Shown: one piece after another, positions 11,543-24,364 of the stretch
Layout: each line of letters opens with the position of its first letter
How positions within the stretch are numbered: the stretch's first letter is position 1
NCBI RefSeq assembly: GCF_048569485.1
Contig: NC_134353.1
Span: 532,672,008 to 532,736,007, forward strand
From: Anomaloglossus baeobatrachus
Lineage: Eukaryota; Chordata; Amphibia; Anura; Aromobatidae
DNA: 64,000 nucleotides
Direction: 5' to 3'
The notes under the pieces: model-generated
Seen by the model: only the letters and a program-made list of their open reading frames with translations
What the model was told of the DNA's origin: nothing
The model's database searches: none
Translations under genes and position numbers: made by a program

Positions 11543-12775
11543 TGGATGGCTAGGGATCTTCTAGTCTGTACAGGAATTAGTAGGATGTGGGTGCAGTTAT
11601 TGTGTTGTAGACTTTATATCTACTTTTACCCATGTTTACTGAAGTAAAAAAACCTAAATGAAATTACACTCACTAAACCGGCCATTACCATGTGTCCTGG
11701 GCCTATGATCTTGTCACCTTCCAGACTGAAACAACATCCTACATGTCTTCCAGCAAACATGTAAGCTACTGAAATGAGTTATGAGGATTCCATAGTACAA
11801 GCGGAGCGTGTGGAGACAAACACGTTCTACTAACACAGATTAGACATGACTCTTTTTCTATTTTTCTTTTTCATTTGATTAAAACAATATTCTGAAATTC
11901 ACTTAAAAAAGAAGAAAAATGTTGAAGCGCTACAGTAGAGACAACTACTGTGCTCTCATAAATCATCTCACGACCAACTATTTGAAGTGCGGTCATATCA
12001 TGTTGCAGCCTCTTTCCATGCAGCATTCATCGCTGTACATTAAATAGCTATTCCACATGACACAAGGGTGCTTTAGATGTAAAACCTGTGGTTATGCTAT
12101 TAGTTTTTTTGATGTGGAAAGCTACTTTTAGTAATATCTGTCTAAAGCAAGTCCTTTCACGTAACTTGAAACTATGAAATTTTTGCAGGTAGTACATTTT
12201 GCCAGCATTTCGAGAGGTGCTAAAGTGGAGAATGTATGCCAAATGTCTTTAACTTTCTGTTGCCTTGATTTTAATTGACATAGAGTATTGCTTGTCCCCT
12301 TTGGATATCTCCATTGAACATAGTTAAGGAGTAACCATACTTTCAAGCAACTTTCTTGAATAACCAGTCATGTCTGTGTACATGAGAAATAACACTAAAT
12401 CTGACCATTATATGACTTGCATCCTACATTTTCACCAGCTTTCTCCTATGCATGATCTACCTCTTAATTATCAATCCACTGGAAGCCAGATGGAAGAGAG
12501 AAACCGCTATAATCTCTCCCATACACAGCATAGCATAGAGAGAGGCATTTCTGCTCTTCAATTATTTTTTAAAATGCTGTGGACAAATAGGTGCAATTCC
12601 CCTAAATATAAAGGGAATAGTGGGTTAGCAATATGCTCACCTTGTGATGTTCTGGCATTTACAACCAGTAGTAAAGGTAAAAACAGCTGCCGTAAGATCC
12701 CCAAACCCAGAGGCTGAAGGATATAGGGACCAGGAGAAAACCGTGGATTAAAAACTGCGCAGCTATAGATAAAGG
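11543..12775. other. No feature recognised
   Basis: Moderate-AT DNA. The 115-residue frame at 12370 shows no domain and I do not call it. Confidence 0.5.
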
Positions 12776-12926
12776 AAGGTCCAGAGCACTGGATTGTAGA
12801 TAAGGGTGCTTTATTCAACAGGTATCAGTGATAACCCACCTTCTTCATCATAAAATGCCAAATTTAGTGTACTTCAAAACGCATTGAATAAAGCACCTTC
12901 ATCTACAATCCAGTGATTTGGACCTT
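12776..12926. mobile_element. Foldback repeat with AATAAAGCACC arms
   Basis: 43-base arms at 12776-12818 and 12884-12926 are inverted copies with a few mismatches. The inner edge AAAACGCATTGAATAAAGC recalls dispersed frog repeats that carry a GAAACGC/AAAACGC motif. No coding content. Compare the spaced inverted repeat at 47574-48518. Confidence 0.6.
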
Positions 12927-14270
12927 GTTTTATCTGCAGAAGCACAGTTATAATCCATGTGAATCAGCTCTGATATGAGTTGAAATGAGGTAAAAGACTT
13001 GTTGGAAAGTTCACCACACTCCTATCTTTCTCCTTGCTTGTTTCTTCACTCTGCTCCTCATGACTCCTTAACCCTTCCCTATGCACACAGTATAATATGT
13101 TGCATCGCATAACACTACAGCGAGCCTAAACATGATAAGGTTTGAGCTGTTTTAGATGACAATCTCAAGAGAATAGGAAGAAGTGTCTGTTATGTTAGGA
13201 AGGAAGCTGATTTCTTTTATAAGATACATTATAAAGCTACTAATAATTGCGTATACTATTGATTTATGCACAGTTTGCTGAAAATACAGTTCCTTTTTAA
13301 CATACTCAGACAGGGAACATTTTGTCAAGAAAAACAGAGTGTGCTGACCTGGATAGTGATTATAGACAGGTGCATAATAGAGCTCAGCGGATAATGTCTA
13401 TAGCTTAGAGTGTCACTTATGCTAAATGGCTAAACCAGCTGTTGTAGACATGAATGACCTAAAAGAGAACATTTGGATGTATTGTCCGGAAAACACAGAA
13501 TTAGAAGGGATCAGCTTGTAGTGGCTGCAGTGTACAGTAGCAACTTGTCTTCTCCCCGCTATATAATTTATTGCCAGAATAATTTAAAGTTGTAAATCTC
13601 TACTCTGGCACTGTTATCAGGAGCATCACTGACATGATCTGGAAAACTGTAAAGAAAATGTATTAAATCCTATCAGATTTTAATTTATTGGAAGTTTTAA
13701 TACAATTGTTACATATCCTGAAGTCTGGATAAGTCTGTTTAACGGCAAGTAATACAATCTATCAACCGGCTGTATGCTACTAGGATTTTCAGGTCTTAGG
13801 GCCCCAATAATGATTTGCAGCACTTCTATGGGCTGAAATACTACAGAAGGGGTGCAATGTGTTAGGACTACGCAATTCGGCAAATAAAGAATACCAGTCT
13901 CTGTCTGTACTAAGTCCCCAAAAATGGAAGTCAGTGCCATAGTTTTGGTGCAGTTTATTGCGCAGTTTGTTCCCCAACTTTGCAGGTCTATCCTTATCCC
14001 AGGAAAGTCTATGAGAAATCTGAAGTGCTGTATGCATGTTGCTTCATTTTTCCTTGCAGTTTTTTGTACAGAAAAATGAAGCAGCATGTCAATTGTTGGT
14101 CCGTTTTTTTCCTGCGTTTTTTAGCCCTTCCAACCATTGAATTCACTGACAAAATGCATCAAGAATGCACTGAAAATTAACCAAAAACACATGCAGTTTT
14201 TTTTGGTCTTTTTTTCAGCCACAAGGTGCATTTTTTGGTGCAGAAAATTTATGCAGCATGGGCACATACC
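12927..14270. other. No gene recognised; possible old MITE at the right
   Basis: Ordinary AT-rich DNA up to about 13980. From there to 14270 the text (ATGCAGCATGG, GCATTTTTTGGTGC and similar) resembles the hairpin elements at 28755-29563, but the arms are too diverged to delimit. Confidence 0.4.
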
Positions 14271-14837
14271 CTAAAGGGTGCTTTACATGCTGCGACATTG
14301 TTAACAATTGCTAGCGATGTCGTGAGCGATAACAACCGCCCCCGTCGTTCGTGCGACATGTGGTGATAGCTGCCGTAGCGAACAATATCGCTACGGCAGC
14401 ATCACACGCACATACCTGTTCAGCGACGTCACTGTTGCTGCCGAACAATCCCTCCTTCAAGGGGGAGGTGCATTCGGCATCACAGCGATGTCACTAAGCG
14501 GCCGCCCAATAGCAGAAGAGGGGCGGAGATGAGCGGCAGGAACATGCCACCCACTTCCTTCCTTCCTCATTGCCGGTGGACGCAGGTAAGGAGATGTTCG
14601 TCGTTCCTGTGGTGTCACACATAGCGATGTGTGCTGCTGCAGGAACAACGAACAACCAGCGGCATGCACCACCAACGATATTATGAAAAGGAGCGACGTG
14701 TCAACGATCAACGTTTTTTGCCGTTTTTTTTTAGTCACACACAACGATATCGCTAACGGCGCTGGATCTGCATCACGAACACCATGACCCCGAAGATATA
14801 TCGTTAGCAATATCGTTGTGTGTAAAGTACCCTTTAA
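14271..14837. mobile_element. Hairpin MITE family B, complete
   Basis: Ends CTAAAGGGTGCTTTACATGC and GTGTGTAAAGTACCCTTTAA are inverted copies beside a TTAA-type target (left copy one base changed). The arms are rich in short cruciform-prone phrases such as CGATATCG. Its centre holds GAGGGGCGGAGATGAGCGG, shared with copies at 23163, 24365 and 27746. 567 bp, non-coding. TTAA target and AGGG-starting ends suggest T2/Kolobok type. Confidence 0.8.
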
Positions 14838-15631
14838 TCCCACATGTTGTGTACCTATTTTAGTCACTACTCTCTACTAGACGGTACTCACAATGCATCT
14901 TCCATGTCCTGCATTGGTTTACAAGCAGGAAAGAAATAACAGAGGAGCTTGGTTGCAGGTTGGGTACCTTTGCTCAAGATTATATTTAGAGCTGAAAATT
15001 GAGGTGTTTTTTTAGAACAAAGGTTCAATTAGCTGCCCCTTGTCCTTTATCTAAATGCCATGGCTACACCTGTTGCTCCCTCCTTTCCGCAGTACACAGC
15101 TCTTGAAGTACACACACCCCTTATATATTTATTTAACACTGTAAGAACTGAACAGACTTCTGGTGAAGTCATTTGAAAGGCATCTGCGCATTAGATTCGA
15201 ATGACTAATATTGTTAAGCATTTACAAAAATGGATAAAGATGAACTTACCTTTTACTGTTTAACAATACTGTTAATGCATTGTGTAGAGTTTTGCAGTGA
15301 GGTACTGCCAATGGAGACAGACCACGTGGCACCTATAGGGCCCATAAGTTGGGAGGGCCCAATTCCAGTGCCGACACCAGCCCCTCCCTTTCCCCCCACC
15401 CCACAGCCCGGTATCACACTTTCAACTATATCGGCATCACGGATGTCCATACAGTTGAAAGTAATCATGAAAGAGGTGGTGATGCGCTGCCCACTCTATC
15501 CCTCATCAGTCTCCCCCTAAGTCTGAGATCTGACAGCTCAGTTCAACTGGCGCGATCACTTCATTGGGCCAGCTATGCAGAGCAAAGAAGACGTAGCTTC
15601 AGAAGGCTCCCTTTCAAGAACAGAGCAGCGG
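14838..15631. other. No feature recognised
   Basis: Mixed-composition DNA with a CT-rich patch near 15380-15420. No gene supported. Confidence 0.45.
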
Positions 15632-16281
15632 TGTCACAATGTGACTATAGGATAGCGAGGGATAGGGGCTTCTATGCTGTCCCTCATGCTGGGGGATCCT
15701 AGGAGATAACTTAACCTCGGGTTTACCTCTAATCGTAGAGATGCCTGAGTCTTGTGCCTGGCTATGTTCCTAACCAGAACTAATCTAATTTCCCCTTCAC
15801 ACAAGGGAAGGAAGGGGCAGAAGTGACATGGAAACACAGATAAACACAGACAGGGGGAAACCAAAACTCTGACACACTGCAGACTCATAGGAACAAACAA
15901 TAAGAGACTTATTAGAAAGCAAAGAGCAGGAAGCTAGTAGCAAAAGACAACAGGGGTTCACTCCACAACTGCACACATTAACAGGTACTACATCTACCAG
16001 TTATTCTGGGTCACAACACCTCAACAGTTCAGCTTAGATAAACTATAGCTGGCACAGAAGGTAGGATCTAGCCAGCATATATAGAAAGTAAGCAGATATG
16101 ATTGGCTCCCGCACAACATGGGATAAAAGGAGACTAACAAGCAAAGCAGCAGAGATTAACTCTTGATAGCCTGGCTATGAACTACCAATCTGTTGGTCCA
16201 TGGCTGAGTCTGTTTGCGCTGATCACAGACAGAAGAAGAAGTTAACGTGAGGAGTGTCAGGATCCCGATGATGCCATGACA
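15632..16281 (-). mobile_element. LTR-like block (fossil, tentative)
   Basis: The plus strand runs from TGTCACAATGTGAC to GATGCCATGACA, so both strands begin TGTC and end GACA. Size (650 bp) and CT-rich minus-strand body fit an LTR of a second family. There is no clear target duplication and no internal region, so both limits and the class are inferred. Strand was chosen from CT content only. Confidence 0.35.
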
Positions 16282-16379
16282 GTCGTCGATGTTTGTAAAA
16301 ACCTCTATGCGACAAGCAGAGGACTGAAGTGAGGTATTTATTTATTTTTTTAAATCAGTAAGTAAACAGTCGCCATAAT

Positions 16380-17130
16380 ACTATATGGAAGACTGTGCAT
16401 TATATATGGAGGACTATGGAGGGTGCATTATATTTTATGGGGTGTACATATTGCTATATGGAGGGATATGGGGTGTGCATTATACTATATTGAGGACTAT
16501 GGAGTGTATTTACCATTGGATAGACTATGGACTATATGGGGGACTATGGGTTGCGCATTATATATGGAGGTGCATAGGGGTGCATTATAAATGTAAGACT
16601 ATGAAGGGTGCATTATACTATATGGAGGACCATGGGCTGTGCATTATAATATATGAAGGACTATTGGGGTGCATTATACTATATGGAGGTCTATGGCTGT
16701 GCATTATACTATATGGAGAACTATGGGGAGTGCATTATACTATATGAAAAGCAATGTGAAGCCCATTATTATATAGTGAAGACTATATGGGGGCTGTTAT
16801 AATATTTGGAGGGCTATGTGGAGACCATTATAATATTTGGAGGGCTATGATGGAGCCTTTATACTTTATGGATGGTTGTTTGAGGGTCAATTATACATCA
16901 TGTGAAGGATTGTGTGATTTCCTTCATATTGCGTGGAGATCTGTGCGGGGGCTAGTATACTGCATGGAGGGCTCTCTGAAGGTCATAGTTGGGGATTATA
17001 ATGTTTTGGTGTCCCCATACTTTATTGGGGTAGTTGAGAAGGGTACAGTAGGGTCATGCATGTGGTGCGTATTGTGGAGGAATTCACTGTGGGGGTATCA
17101 TGCAGTGTTTTGGGGGCACTTTTGTTGGCA
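16380..17130. repeat. Degenerate minisatellite with TGCATTATACTATATGGAGG core
   Basis: The phrase GTGCATTATACTATATGG followed by AGGACTATGGGG recurs every 30-40 bases from 16385 to about 16750, then decays to ATTATAATATTTGGAGGGC forms up to about 17130. Decay is steady from left to right. The open frame running through it (MEDCALYMEDYGG...) is a by-product of the repeat. Confidence 0.75.
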
Positions 17131-17353
17131 TCATACTTTATGGGTGCAATGAAAAAGAAATCTAGGGCTTTCAATAGGAGGAGAATCACTTTGAAAGAAC
17201 TGAAAAGTTGTAAAATATATGCTTATGTGACTCAGACGAAATTTTTTTTTTTTTTTTCCCAGGGCTGACCCAACTAGAACTTTTGCTATGGGGCCCATGA
17301 TTTCTATGTACGCCCCTGCAGTAGAGATCAACACTATTGGTCACCCCTGAATA

Positions 17354-18140
17354 TTAATCCCTTTGAGACCTATGACTCACTGGTCAGTGCGTCATAGGCC
17401 ATGTCCCTTGCTTTGATGCAGGCTCACAAGTCGAGCCTGCATCTTTCCCTGCACATGTCAGCTGATCTTCTCAGCCGACATGCCTCGCCTTCTAACAGCC
17501 TCGGGTGGTATAAAGATCCATCTGCAGCTTTTAACCAGTTAAATCCTGCTGTCAATCTCTGCCAGCATGATTTAACATGCACATGTGGGAATCACGCCAT
17601 TCACCGCTTCCATCAGCACGCTTGTGACATCATTGCGGGACGCCGATACGTTATCATGACAAACAGTCATCAGCAGATGACTCCTGTGTCTGTCATGACG
17701 CACTTCCTGTGAACGCCAGCGGCGAGCCGGCATTCACAGGATATTGTGATTTCTGCAGTAACAGAGCAGTGCTGATGTACTGCTCTGTATATTAGAAGCA
17801 ATCAGACGATCATAGCTTCAAGTTCCCTAAGGGAACTAGTAAATACAATAAAAAGTTAAAAACAGTTGTTTTTTTTAAAAAAAAAAATTGAAGTACAAAT
17901 CACTTCCCTTATGCTCCATTGAAAATTAAACAATTAAAAAAATACACATATTTGGTATTGCTGCATTTAGAAATTACCAATCTAAATTAATAAAATACAG
18001 TAAGAGGGGATCAAAATTTATCTACCCAAAAATGGTATCAGCTTTGTGGATTATGTTGGAACTACGGGGGTGTTTTGGGGGTTAATAAATTGGTGAAAGC
18101 AGCTTCCTGTGTTTTTTATTTCAAATAAAGGATTTGTCTG
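17354..18140. mobile_element. Partial TTAA/CCC non-autonomous DNA element
   Basis: Begins TTAATCCCTTTGAGACC and shares order with the element at 26696-28514: CACATGTCAGCTGAT, CAGAGCAGTGCTG, a TAGTAAA + poly-A/T stretch, then CCATTGAAAAT and ACACATATTTGGTAT. The right end is lost. At 18115-18136 is TTTATTTCAAATAAAGGATT, an uninterrupted version of the sequence that flanks the big insertion at 55432-60617. Confidence 0.5.
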
Positions 18141-18748
18141 TAATTGAGTTTATTTCTTTTGACTTACAAGGTTAGTAATGGGGGTGACTCACAGATACCT
18201 CTCCATTACTAACCTAGGGCTTGAGATCAAGGTTCTATAGGTCACCCTTGGTCAGTGCCAGGCCCAGAATTTATCACACACATGGTGATGTCACTGACTT
18301 ATGTCTGGCTCTGCACACTGAGTACAACAGGGCTCTATTGGCGAAGACTAATGTCATGGTCATCTCTCTATTTTTGGAGACTAGTGATGATTCTGAGTTG
18401 GGATCCCTCATTTCCATTTGGGACTCTTCATTTAAACATGTTTTCTTTTCTTTCAGTACATCAGGAGTTAATGTCAGTGTTATTTTCCTGCCGTTCCTAG
18501 CTGAGTGTTTCAGCTGCAACTGGTTTGTAGCCACTGCCCTTCATGATTAAATAGTGGTGTCTTCCCAGCATTCCTTGCTGAAGATACAAACTAATTTCTT
18601 CTTTTGCCACCTCGGAGGAAGGTTTTGCTGTGAAGGTTTCCTGCTCTCAGGCTTTATCCTTTTGTGCTTTTCCCCCGTTTCACTTACCTTACCTTGTGTC
18701 TTATTAGTGCTTTGGTGGGGTCTATTATACCTCACCCACCTCTCACTA

Positions 18749-20260
18749 CACTGTGTGCAAAATTATTAGGCAATCAGTATGTTGATCACATGATCATTTT
18801 TATACATGTTGTCCTACTTCAAGCTCTATAGGCTTGAGAGCCAACTACCAATTAAGTAAATCAGGTAATGTGTATCTCTGTAATGGGTAATGAGGAGGAG
18901 TGTGGTGTAATGACATCAACACCCTATATAAGGTGTGCTTAATTATTAGGCAACTTCCTTTACTTTGGCAAAATCGGTCAGAAGAGAGATTTGATGGGCT
19001 CTGAAAAGTCCAAAATTGTGAGATGTCTTGGAGAGGGATGCAGCAGTCTTGAAATTGCCAAACATTTGAAGCGTGATCACCAAACAATCAAGCGTTTCAT
19101 GGCAAATAGCCAACAGGGTCTCAAGAAGCATGTTGGGCAAAAAAGGCACAAAATAAATGCCCATGAATTGAGGAAAATCAAGCGTGAAGCTTCCAAGATG
19201 CCTTTTGCCACCAGTTTGGCCATATTTCAGAGCTGCAACGTTACTGGAGTATCAAAAAGCACAAGGTGTGCCATACTCAGGGACATGGCCAAGGTAAGGA
19301 AGACTGAAAAACGACCACCTTTGAACAAGAAACATAAGATAAAATGTCAAGACTGGGCCAAGACATATCTTAAGACTGATCAAAGGTTCTATGGACTGAT
19401 GAAATGAGTGACTCTTGATGGGCCACATGGATGGGCCTAAGGCCGGTTAGTAAAGGGCAGAGAGCTCCACTCTAACTCAGGCACTAGCAAGGTGGAGGTG
19501 GGGTACTGGTATGGGCTGGTATCATCAAAGATGAACTTGTGGGACCTTTTCGGGTTGAGGATGGAGTGAAGCGTAACTCCCAGACCTACTGCCAGTTTCT
19601 GGAAGACAACTTCTTCAAGCAGTGGTACAGAAAGAAGTCAGTATCGTTCAAGAAAAACCTGATTTTTATGCAGGACATTGCTCCATCAGATGCATGCAAC
19701 TACTCCACAGCTTGGCTGGCCAATAAAGGTCTAAAAGATGAAAAAATAATGACATGGTCCCCTTGTTCACCTGATCTGAACCCCATAGAGAACCTGTGTT
19801 CCCTCATAAAATGTAAGATCTACTGGGAGAGAAAACAGTACACCTCTCGAAACAGTGTCTGGGAGGCTGTGGTGGCTGCTGAACGCAATGTTGATTGTAA
19901 ATAGATCAAGCAACTGACAGAATCTACGGATGGTAGGCTGTTGAGTGGCTATATTGATCACTAATTTTTTTGGGTTTTGTTTTTTGCATGTCAGAAATGC
20001 TTATTTCTAAATTTTGTGCAGTTATATTGGTTTACCTGGTGAAAATAAACAAGTGAGATGGGAATATATATGGTTTTTATTATGTTGCCTAACAATTCTG
20101 CACTGTAATAGTTACCTGCACAAACAGATATACTCCTAAGATAGTCAAATCAAAGCTTTGATATTTAGGAGTCTTTTAGATTGATTGAGAACATAGTTGT
20201 TGACCAACAATAATAAAAATCCTCTAAATAACAACTGGCCTAATAATTCTGCACACAGTG
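18749..20260 (+). mobile_element. Tc1-like transposon with double (IR/DR) termini
   Basis: Ends CACTGTGTGCAAAATTATTA and its complement at 20237-20260 are flanked by TA at 18747-18748 and 20261-20262, the target of Tc1/mariner elements. A second copy of the terminal motif, GTGTGCTTAATTATTAGGCA, lies inside the left end at 18933, and another, inverted, inside the right end at 20084-20105. Spacings are about 180 and 155 bases. This inner/outer pairing is the IR/DR layout known from Tc1-like elements such as Sleeping Beauty, where each copy binds transposase. Length 1,512 bp, as usual for the group. Confidence 0.85.
18991..19907 (+). pseudogene. Tc1-like transposase, broken
   Basis: The first open part (18991-19407, 138 residues) holds the helix-turn-helix DNA-binding region, residues ~5-50 (KSKIVRCLGEGCSSLEIAKH), and a second one around residues 55-105. 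Near 19380-19405 the frame changes: the text ACTGATGAAATGAG in another frame gives the WTDEM of the first catalytic Asp. The last part (19539-19904) carries FMQDIAPSDA with the second Asp and SPDLNPIENL with the catalytic Glu. So all three acidic residues of the DDE triad can be seen, but in frames separated by at least two shifts. Non-functional as it stands. Start chosen at the second Met (MGSEKSK). Confidence 0.85.
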
Positions 20261-20516
20261 TAGTCAGGGCATCTATTCAGGGTCTTGGGGTGCTGCTCGG
20301 TGACAGTCGCGGAGACTGTATAGGGACTGGCTAGGAGAGTAAGGGCAGCTACAGATGAGGAAAGGAGGTGTCCCAACATCCCCTCTCACTAGTTCCAGGG
20401 CTCCCCGCTGTTATTGTGTCTCCAGTGTCCCATTTGTTCGTTGTGTTTTGTTGTGCATCAGACGCTCTTAGGTCTGAATGCCCTGACCACGCTTGTCATA
20501 CCTGGCAACCGTGACA

Positions 20517-23110
20517 ACTAAAAATCCACTGCCTAAATGTGATTTCTACTACATCAATATTGATGACCTATCTTTATGAAAGGTAATTAATATTAACTCA
20601 TGGCTGGCCAACACACGACACCCCAACTGGCCAGCTTTAGCAGATCTAGCAGAAGTGCAACTCTATCTCAATGTTTAGTGACTGCTACAGACTACTGCAG
20701 ATCAGCTCCTATTATTTAAATACATGCAGAAGAGTTTCATCTGCTCATAAAGAATAGTGGAAGCTGCAGCCAATCTGTGGCTGCAGAATGACTGCAATAG
20801 TCACCTGACATTAAGTGAGGAGACTGGGGGGAGGGGCATAGAGTTGTTAGCAGAAGAGCAGTAAATACATATATTTTTTACTATGTTCAGCACTCTTGTA
20901 CAATTAAGGGTTGTCTAAAACTATTTTATATTTTTTTTATGGTCCTAAGAACTAACAGGCAGGTAGTTGCTAATAACCTACCTGGTGTTGGCTTAAAGAG
21001 GTTACGGACCATTCCTGAGAGCAATTCTGCTGCTTCACATCTGGGCTTCTTTTTCAGTGCATTCAATGCATTTCACCGCAGGTCCTCTATGCATTCCACT
21101 GCAGGTCCTTGCGTTCCACTGTACTGCGTTCCAAGTTTCCTTGCCGGCCAGAAGCAATCGGTATTGCTAGATGTGGTGAGTGCGTGTGTGCAATTTGATA
21201 TGTATGTCGTGTATAAGTGTGTGTGCAATCTTATGTATGTGAGTGTTGACCAGAAGCAGGGGACGACTACGTGGAGCATACCTGCTGGGAGTGCCCACTG
21301 AAGATCGCAGGGGGACGTGGGACCCACGCAGACGTCCAGGGTCTGATAAGTATGAGTCTCCTGGGAAGGGGGGGACTGCTTTTTGGGGGGTAAACCTACC
21401 CCCAACCAAGTTTCCCCGAGAATAAGCCCTACCCCGAACATAAGCTCTAGCTCATTTTTTGTTGCAAAAAATTATGCTTTTAATAAGAGGTTATACACTC
21501 GTGGACAATGCCTGCCATACAATCCAACCCACTTCTATGGGAAGTTTAGTGACTTAGAATTCGTACTTTAATCTGAAAAGTTTCTTTGCTCCAGCTAGTG
21601 AATATTAGCATTCCCTATATACCTTCCTAGGTAAAGCATTCTTAGCTCTGGATCACAAAAAAACCATTAGAATCCTAAAGATACCTTAAGTAATCAATGA
21701 ATACAGAGATTAGGGGTTAGAGCAGCCATGGCTACTGTGATGTCTTTTCAAGGTAAATTGAATACATTGCGTTACCCTTTTGATATTATGTTGATGCTGG
21801 TTAGACTAAAGTTTTCTATTTCATTAGACATTTTAGACAGTTGTGTAGCAGAAACTGTTGACAGACATGGAATGCACATTAAGCATCTCCAAAGAAATAT
21901 ATATGCTGCCAGAAAAGTGAGACTTCTGTAAAACATGCACGTACTACAGAGTGAAAGCAGACCGGAGGCTCACCGACATTTCATGCTGTGTGTAGTATGG
22001 TTTGTGGTTAAGGGGCAGGTCCGTGAGTGGAAGGGAAGAGAAGCGGGATAAGACGATATGTTTGCTCAAACTGAAAGAGATGTGTTGTCACGCAATGTTA
22101 TGAAGGTAGAAGAAAACATTTCAATGCCTCTAAATGCCGGGATTAATTATACAATCTTTGGTCTGCAATAACTAGAAGTTACTGATTTCTCTACAGCACC
22201 TCTGGGTCTTATCAATCATACCTTACCGCTAAATGATCCTTCACTAACCTGGTGGCACATTCTTTGTGAGAGTAATGTTTGCGTGTGTGAGTGTCTATAC
22301 ACTTCTGGGGAATGCTGGAATGTATACAATCGCAATGTTCAGCCATTTCTACGAGGAAAGCAGCAATACTCAGCATACACAATACATGACGATTCGGTAT
22401 TTAGCCAGGTGTCTGTCTAAAGAACGCACTTCTAGGTAAAGACTCATGTTATGGCTAAAAATACCTATTAAACTTACAGATCATTAGCCATTTTTAGAAC
22501 TACCTTGTCTAAATTTATACTGTTCACACGTCATATCAGATAAACATGACACTAGTAATTCTACTACTTACGAACAAACCTACAAAAAGCATGCAAAGAA
22601 TAAGGCATAAAGCAAGGTTTTCAAAGTTTATGTAGCAGACCTCTTTATATTCTGGCATTTAAAAATGCATGAAAATAATGGGAAAACATCACCATCATTG
22701 TTATATGCACAAGGTCTATATGGCCATGTTCACACACAGCCTACATGCAGCGTTTTTTATCCACATGTCTTCTGCAGGTGTCGACATCAAAATATGCAAT
22801 GACAATTTCTGCTTTTGTTGAGTTTATCTCGATATGCAACTTATCATTTATTTGATGTCTTTTTGGTGGAGATTTGAAAAAATAATTTTAATGCATTTTT
22901 GAGCACAGATTTAGCACAATACACATTTAGCACATTTTTACATGTGTTTTTTCCAGACTCCTATTAGAAGCCTGTAGAGGTAAAAATATACCCCAAACAG
23001 TACAGTTCTTCAGCCTCTTTAAATGCACTGGGGGAAGGGGTTTTTATCAGATCAGGTCCACTTTGCTTCAACATATTTTTTGCCCCAAAAATCACAAGAG
23101 AAAAAAATGC
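20517..23110. other. No gene recognised; minor repeat traces
   Basis: Mostly unremarkable AT-rich DNA. Around 21410-21460 the phrase CCCGAGAATAAGCCCTACCC belongs to a dispersed repeat seen in many vertebrates as CCGAAAATAAGCCCTA. About 22725-22990 resembles the hairpin MITE group at 28755 (GCCATGTTCACACACAGCC start), without clear ends. Confidence 0.4.
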
Positions 23111-23114
23111 AATA

Positions 23115-24000
23115 CAGTGGAACTTTGGATTATGAGCATAATTGGTTCCAGGAGCATAACTCTTAAGGGGGCTTTACACGCTACGATATCGTTAACGTAT
23201 TATCGTCGGGGTCACGGTGTTTGTGACACACATCCGGCAACGTTAACGACATCACAGCATGTGACACATACGAGCGACCTTAGTCGATCGCAAAAGTGGT
23301 CAAAATCGTTCGCCACGGAGAGGTCGTTCTGAATCAAAAAATCATTAATTGCTTATTAGCGATGTTGTTCGGCATTCCTGCGGCAGCACTGTGACACCGC
23401 AGCAGCGATGAACATCTCCTTACCTCCGTCCACCGGCAATGAGGAAGGAAGGAGGTGGGCGGGATGTTACGTCCCGCTCATCTCCGCCTCTCCGCTTCTA
23501 TCGGACGGCTGCTGTGTGACGTCGCTGTGACGCCGCACGAGCCGCCCCCTTAGAAAGGAAGCTGTTTGCGAGCCAGAGCGAGGTTGCAGGGCAGGTAAGT
23601 CCGTGTGACGGGTGTAAGCGAGGTTGTGCGGCACGGGCAGCGACTTGACCGTGTTGCACAACCGACGGGGGCGGATACGCTCACTAGCACGATATCAATA
23701 CCGATATTGCAGCGTGTAAAGTACCCTTTAAACCAAGTTACTTGTATATCAAAGCAAATTTTCTCATAGAAAATAATTGAAACACAGACAAATTGTTCCA
23801 AAACCCAAAAATATTTACTTTATTTATACAAACGTTTTACAGAAATACAAAATAATGTACTATACTCATATAAATTATTACAGTGCACTAAAACAAAATA
23901 CTGTACAGTGCAGTAAAAAGCATATAAAGCAAATTAAACTGCACTTTAACTTATAATAGAATTGTTGGTGTGCGAGAGGTACAGTATAAGCAATGTGCTG
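23115..24000. mobile_element. Mariner/Tigger-like non-autonomous repeat, split by a MITE
   Basis: TA then CAGTGGAACTTTGGATTATG starts at 23115, a terminus typical of Tigger-like mariner elements. After the hairpin MITE at 23163-23731 the repeat resumes with AACCAAGTTACTTGTATATC and ATAGAAAATAATTGAAAC. Right limit approximate. No transposase seen. Confidence 0.45.
23163..23731. mobile_element. Hairpin MITE family B, complete
   Basis: TTAAGGGGGCTTTACACGC at the left and GCGTGTAAAGTACCCTTTAA at the right, with TTAA on both sides. 569 bp. The central block GAGGTGGGCGGGATGTTACG and CATCTCCGCC is the family core in inverse orientation to the copies at 24365 and 27746. Confidence 0.85.
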
Positions 24001-24364
24001 CACTGGTTAGCAGAAAAAAAGTACAATACTTGGAATTTTTAATTCACATCACCAAGTTGTCTACTTTTTCTCCACTATAGATTTCAATATGATAAGTTTT
24101 TGGTGCGTTTTTGTCAAAGTGGATGTGATTTATTGAAATCTTTTCCCCTGTGTTTCTTTTTTACTCAGCGTAAACTGAGTAACATGAATGCATCATGTCA
24201 ATTTCTCCTGCGGGTACACAGAGTTTTATGTACAGATTTTTCAGACAAACTTGCATTAGATGCGAAAAATCTGCAGGTAAAAAATATGAATGCGTATTTA
24301 GTGCATTTCCACAGCAAATAAACCACATGTAATATATGCCGCTAATTGTTCCAGTTGTAGTAAA
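24001..24364. other. Spacer, no feature recognised
   Basis: AT-rich interval between two family B MITEs. The short frame at 24100 has no domain. Confidence 0.4.

Larger units (their letters stand above)
18190..20516 (+). mobile_element. LTR-like fragment split by a Tc1 transposon (tentative)
   Basis: The CT-rich text up to 18746 and the text from 20263 to CAACCGTGACA at 20516 read as one block interrupted by the transposon at 18749-20260. The right end (GTGACA), CT-rich body and size suggest an old LTR. The left limit is a guess. Fossil. Confidence 0.3.

Noticed and set aside
16385-17152. Frames of about 120 residues (MEDCALYMEDYGG...)
   Set aside because: They are translations of the TATATGGAGG minisatellite.
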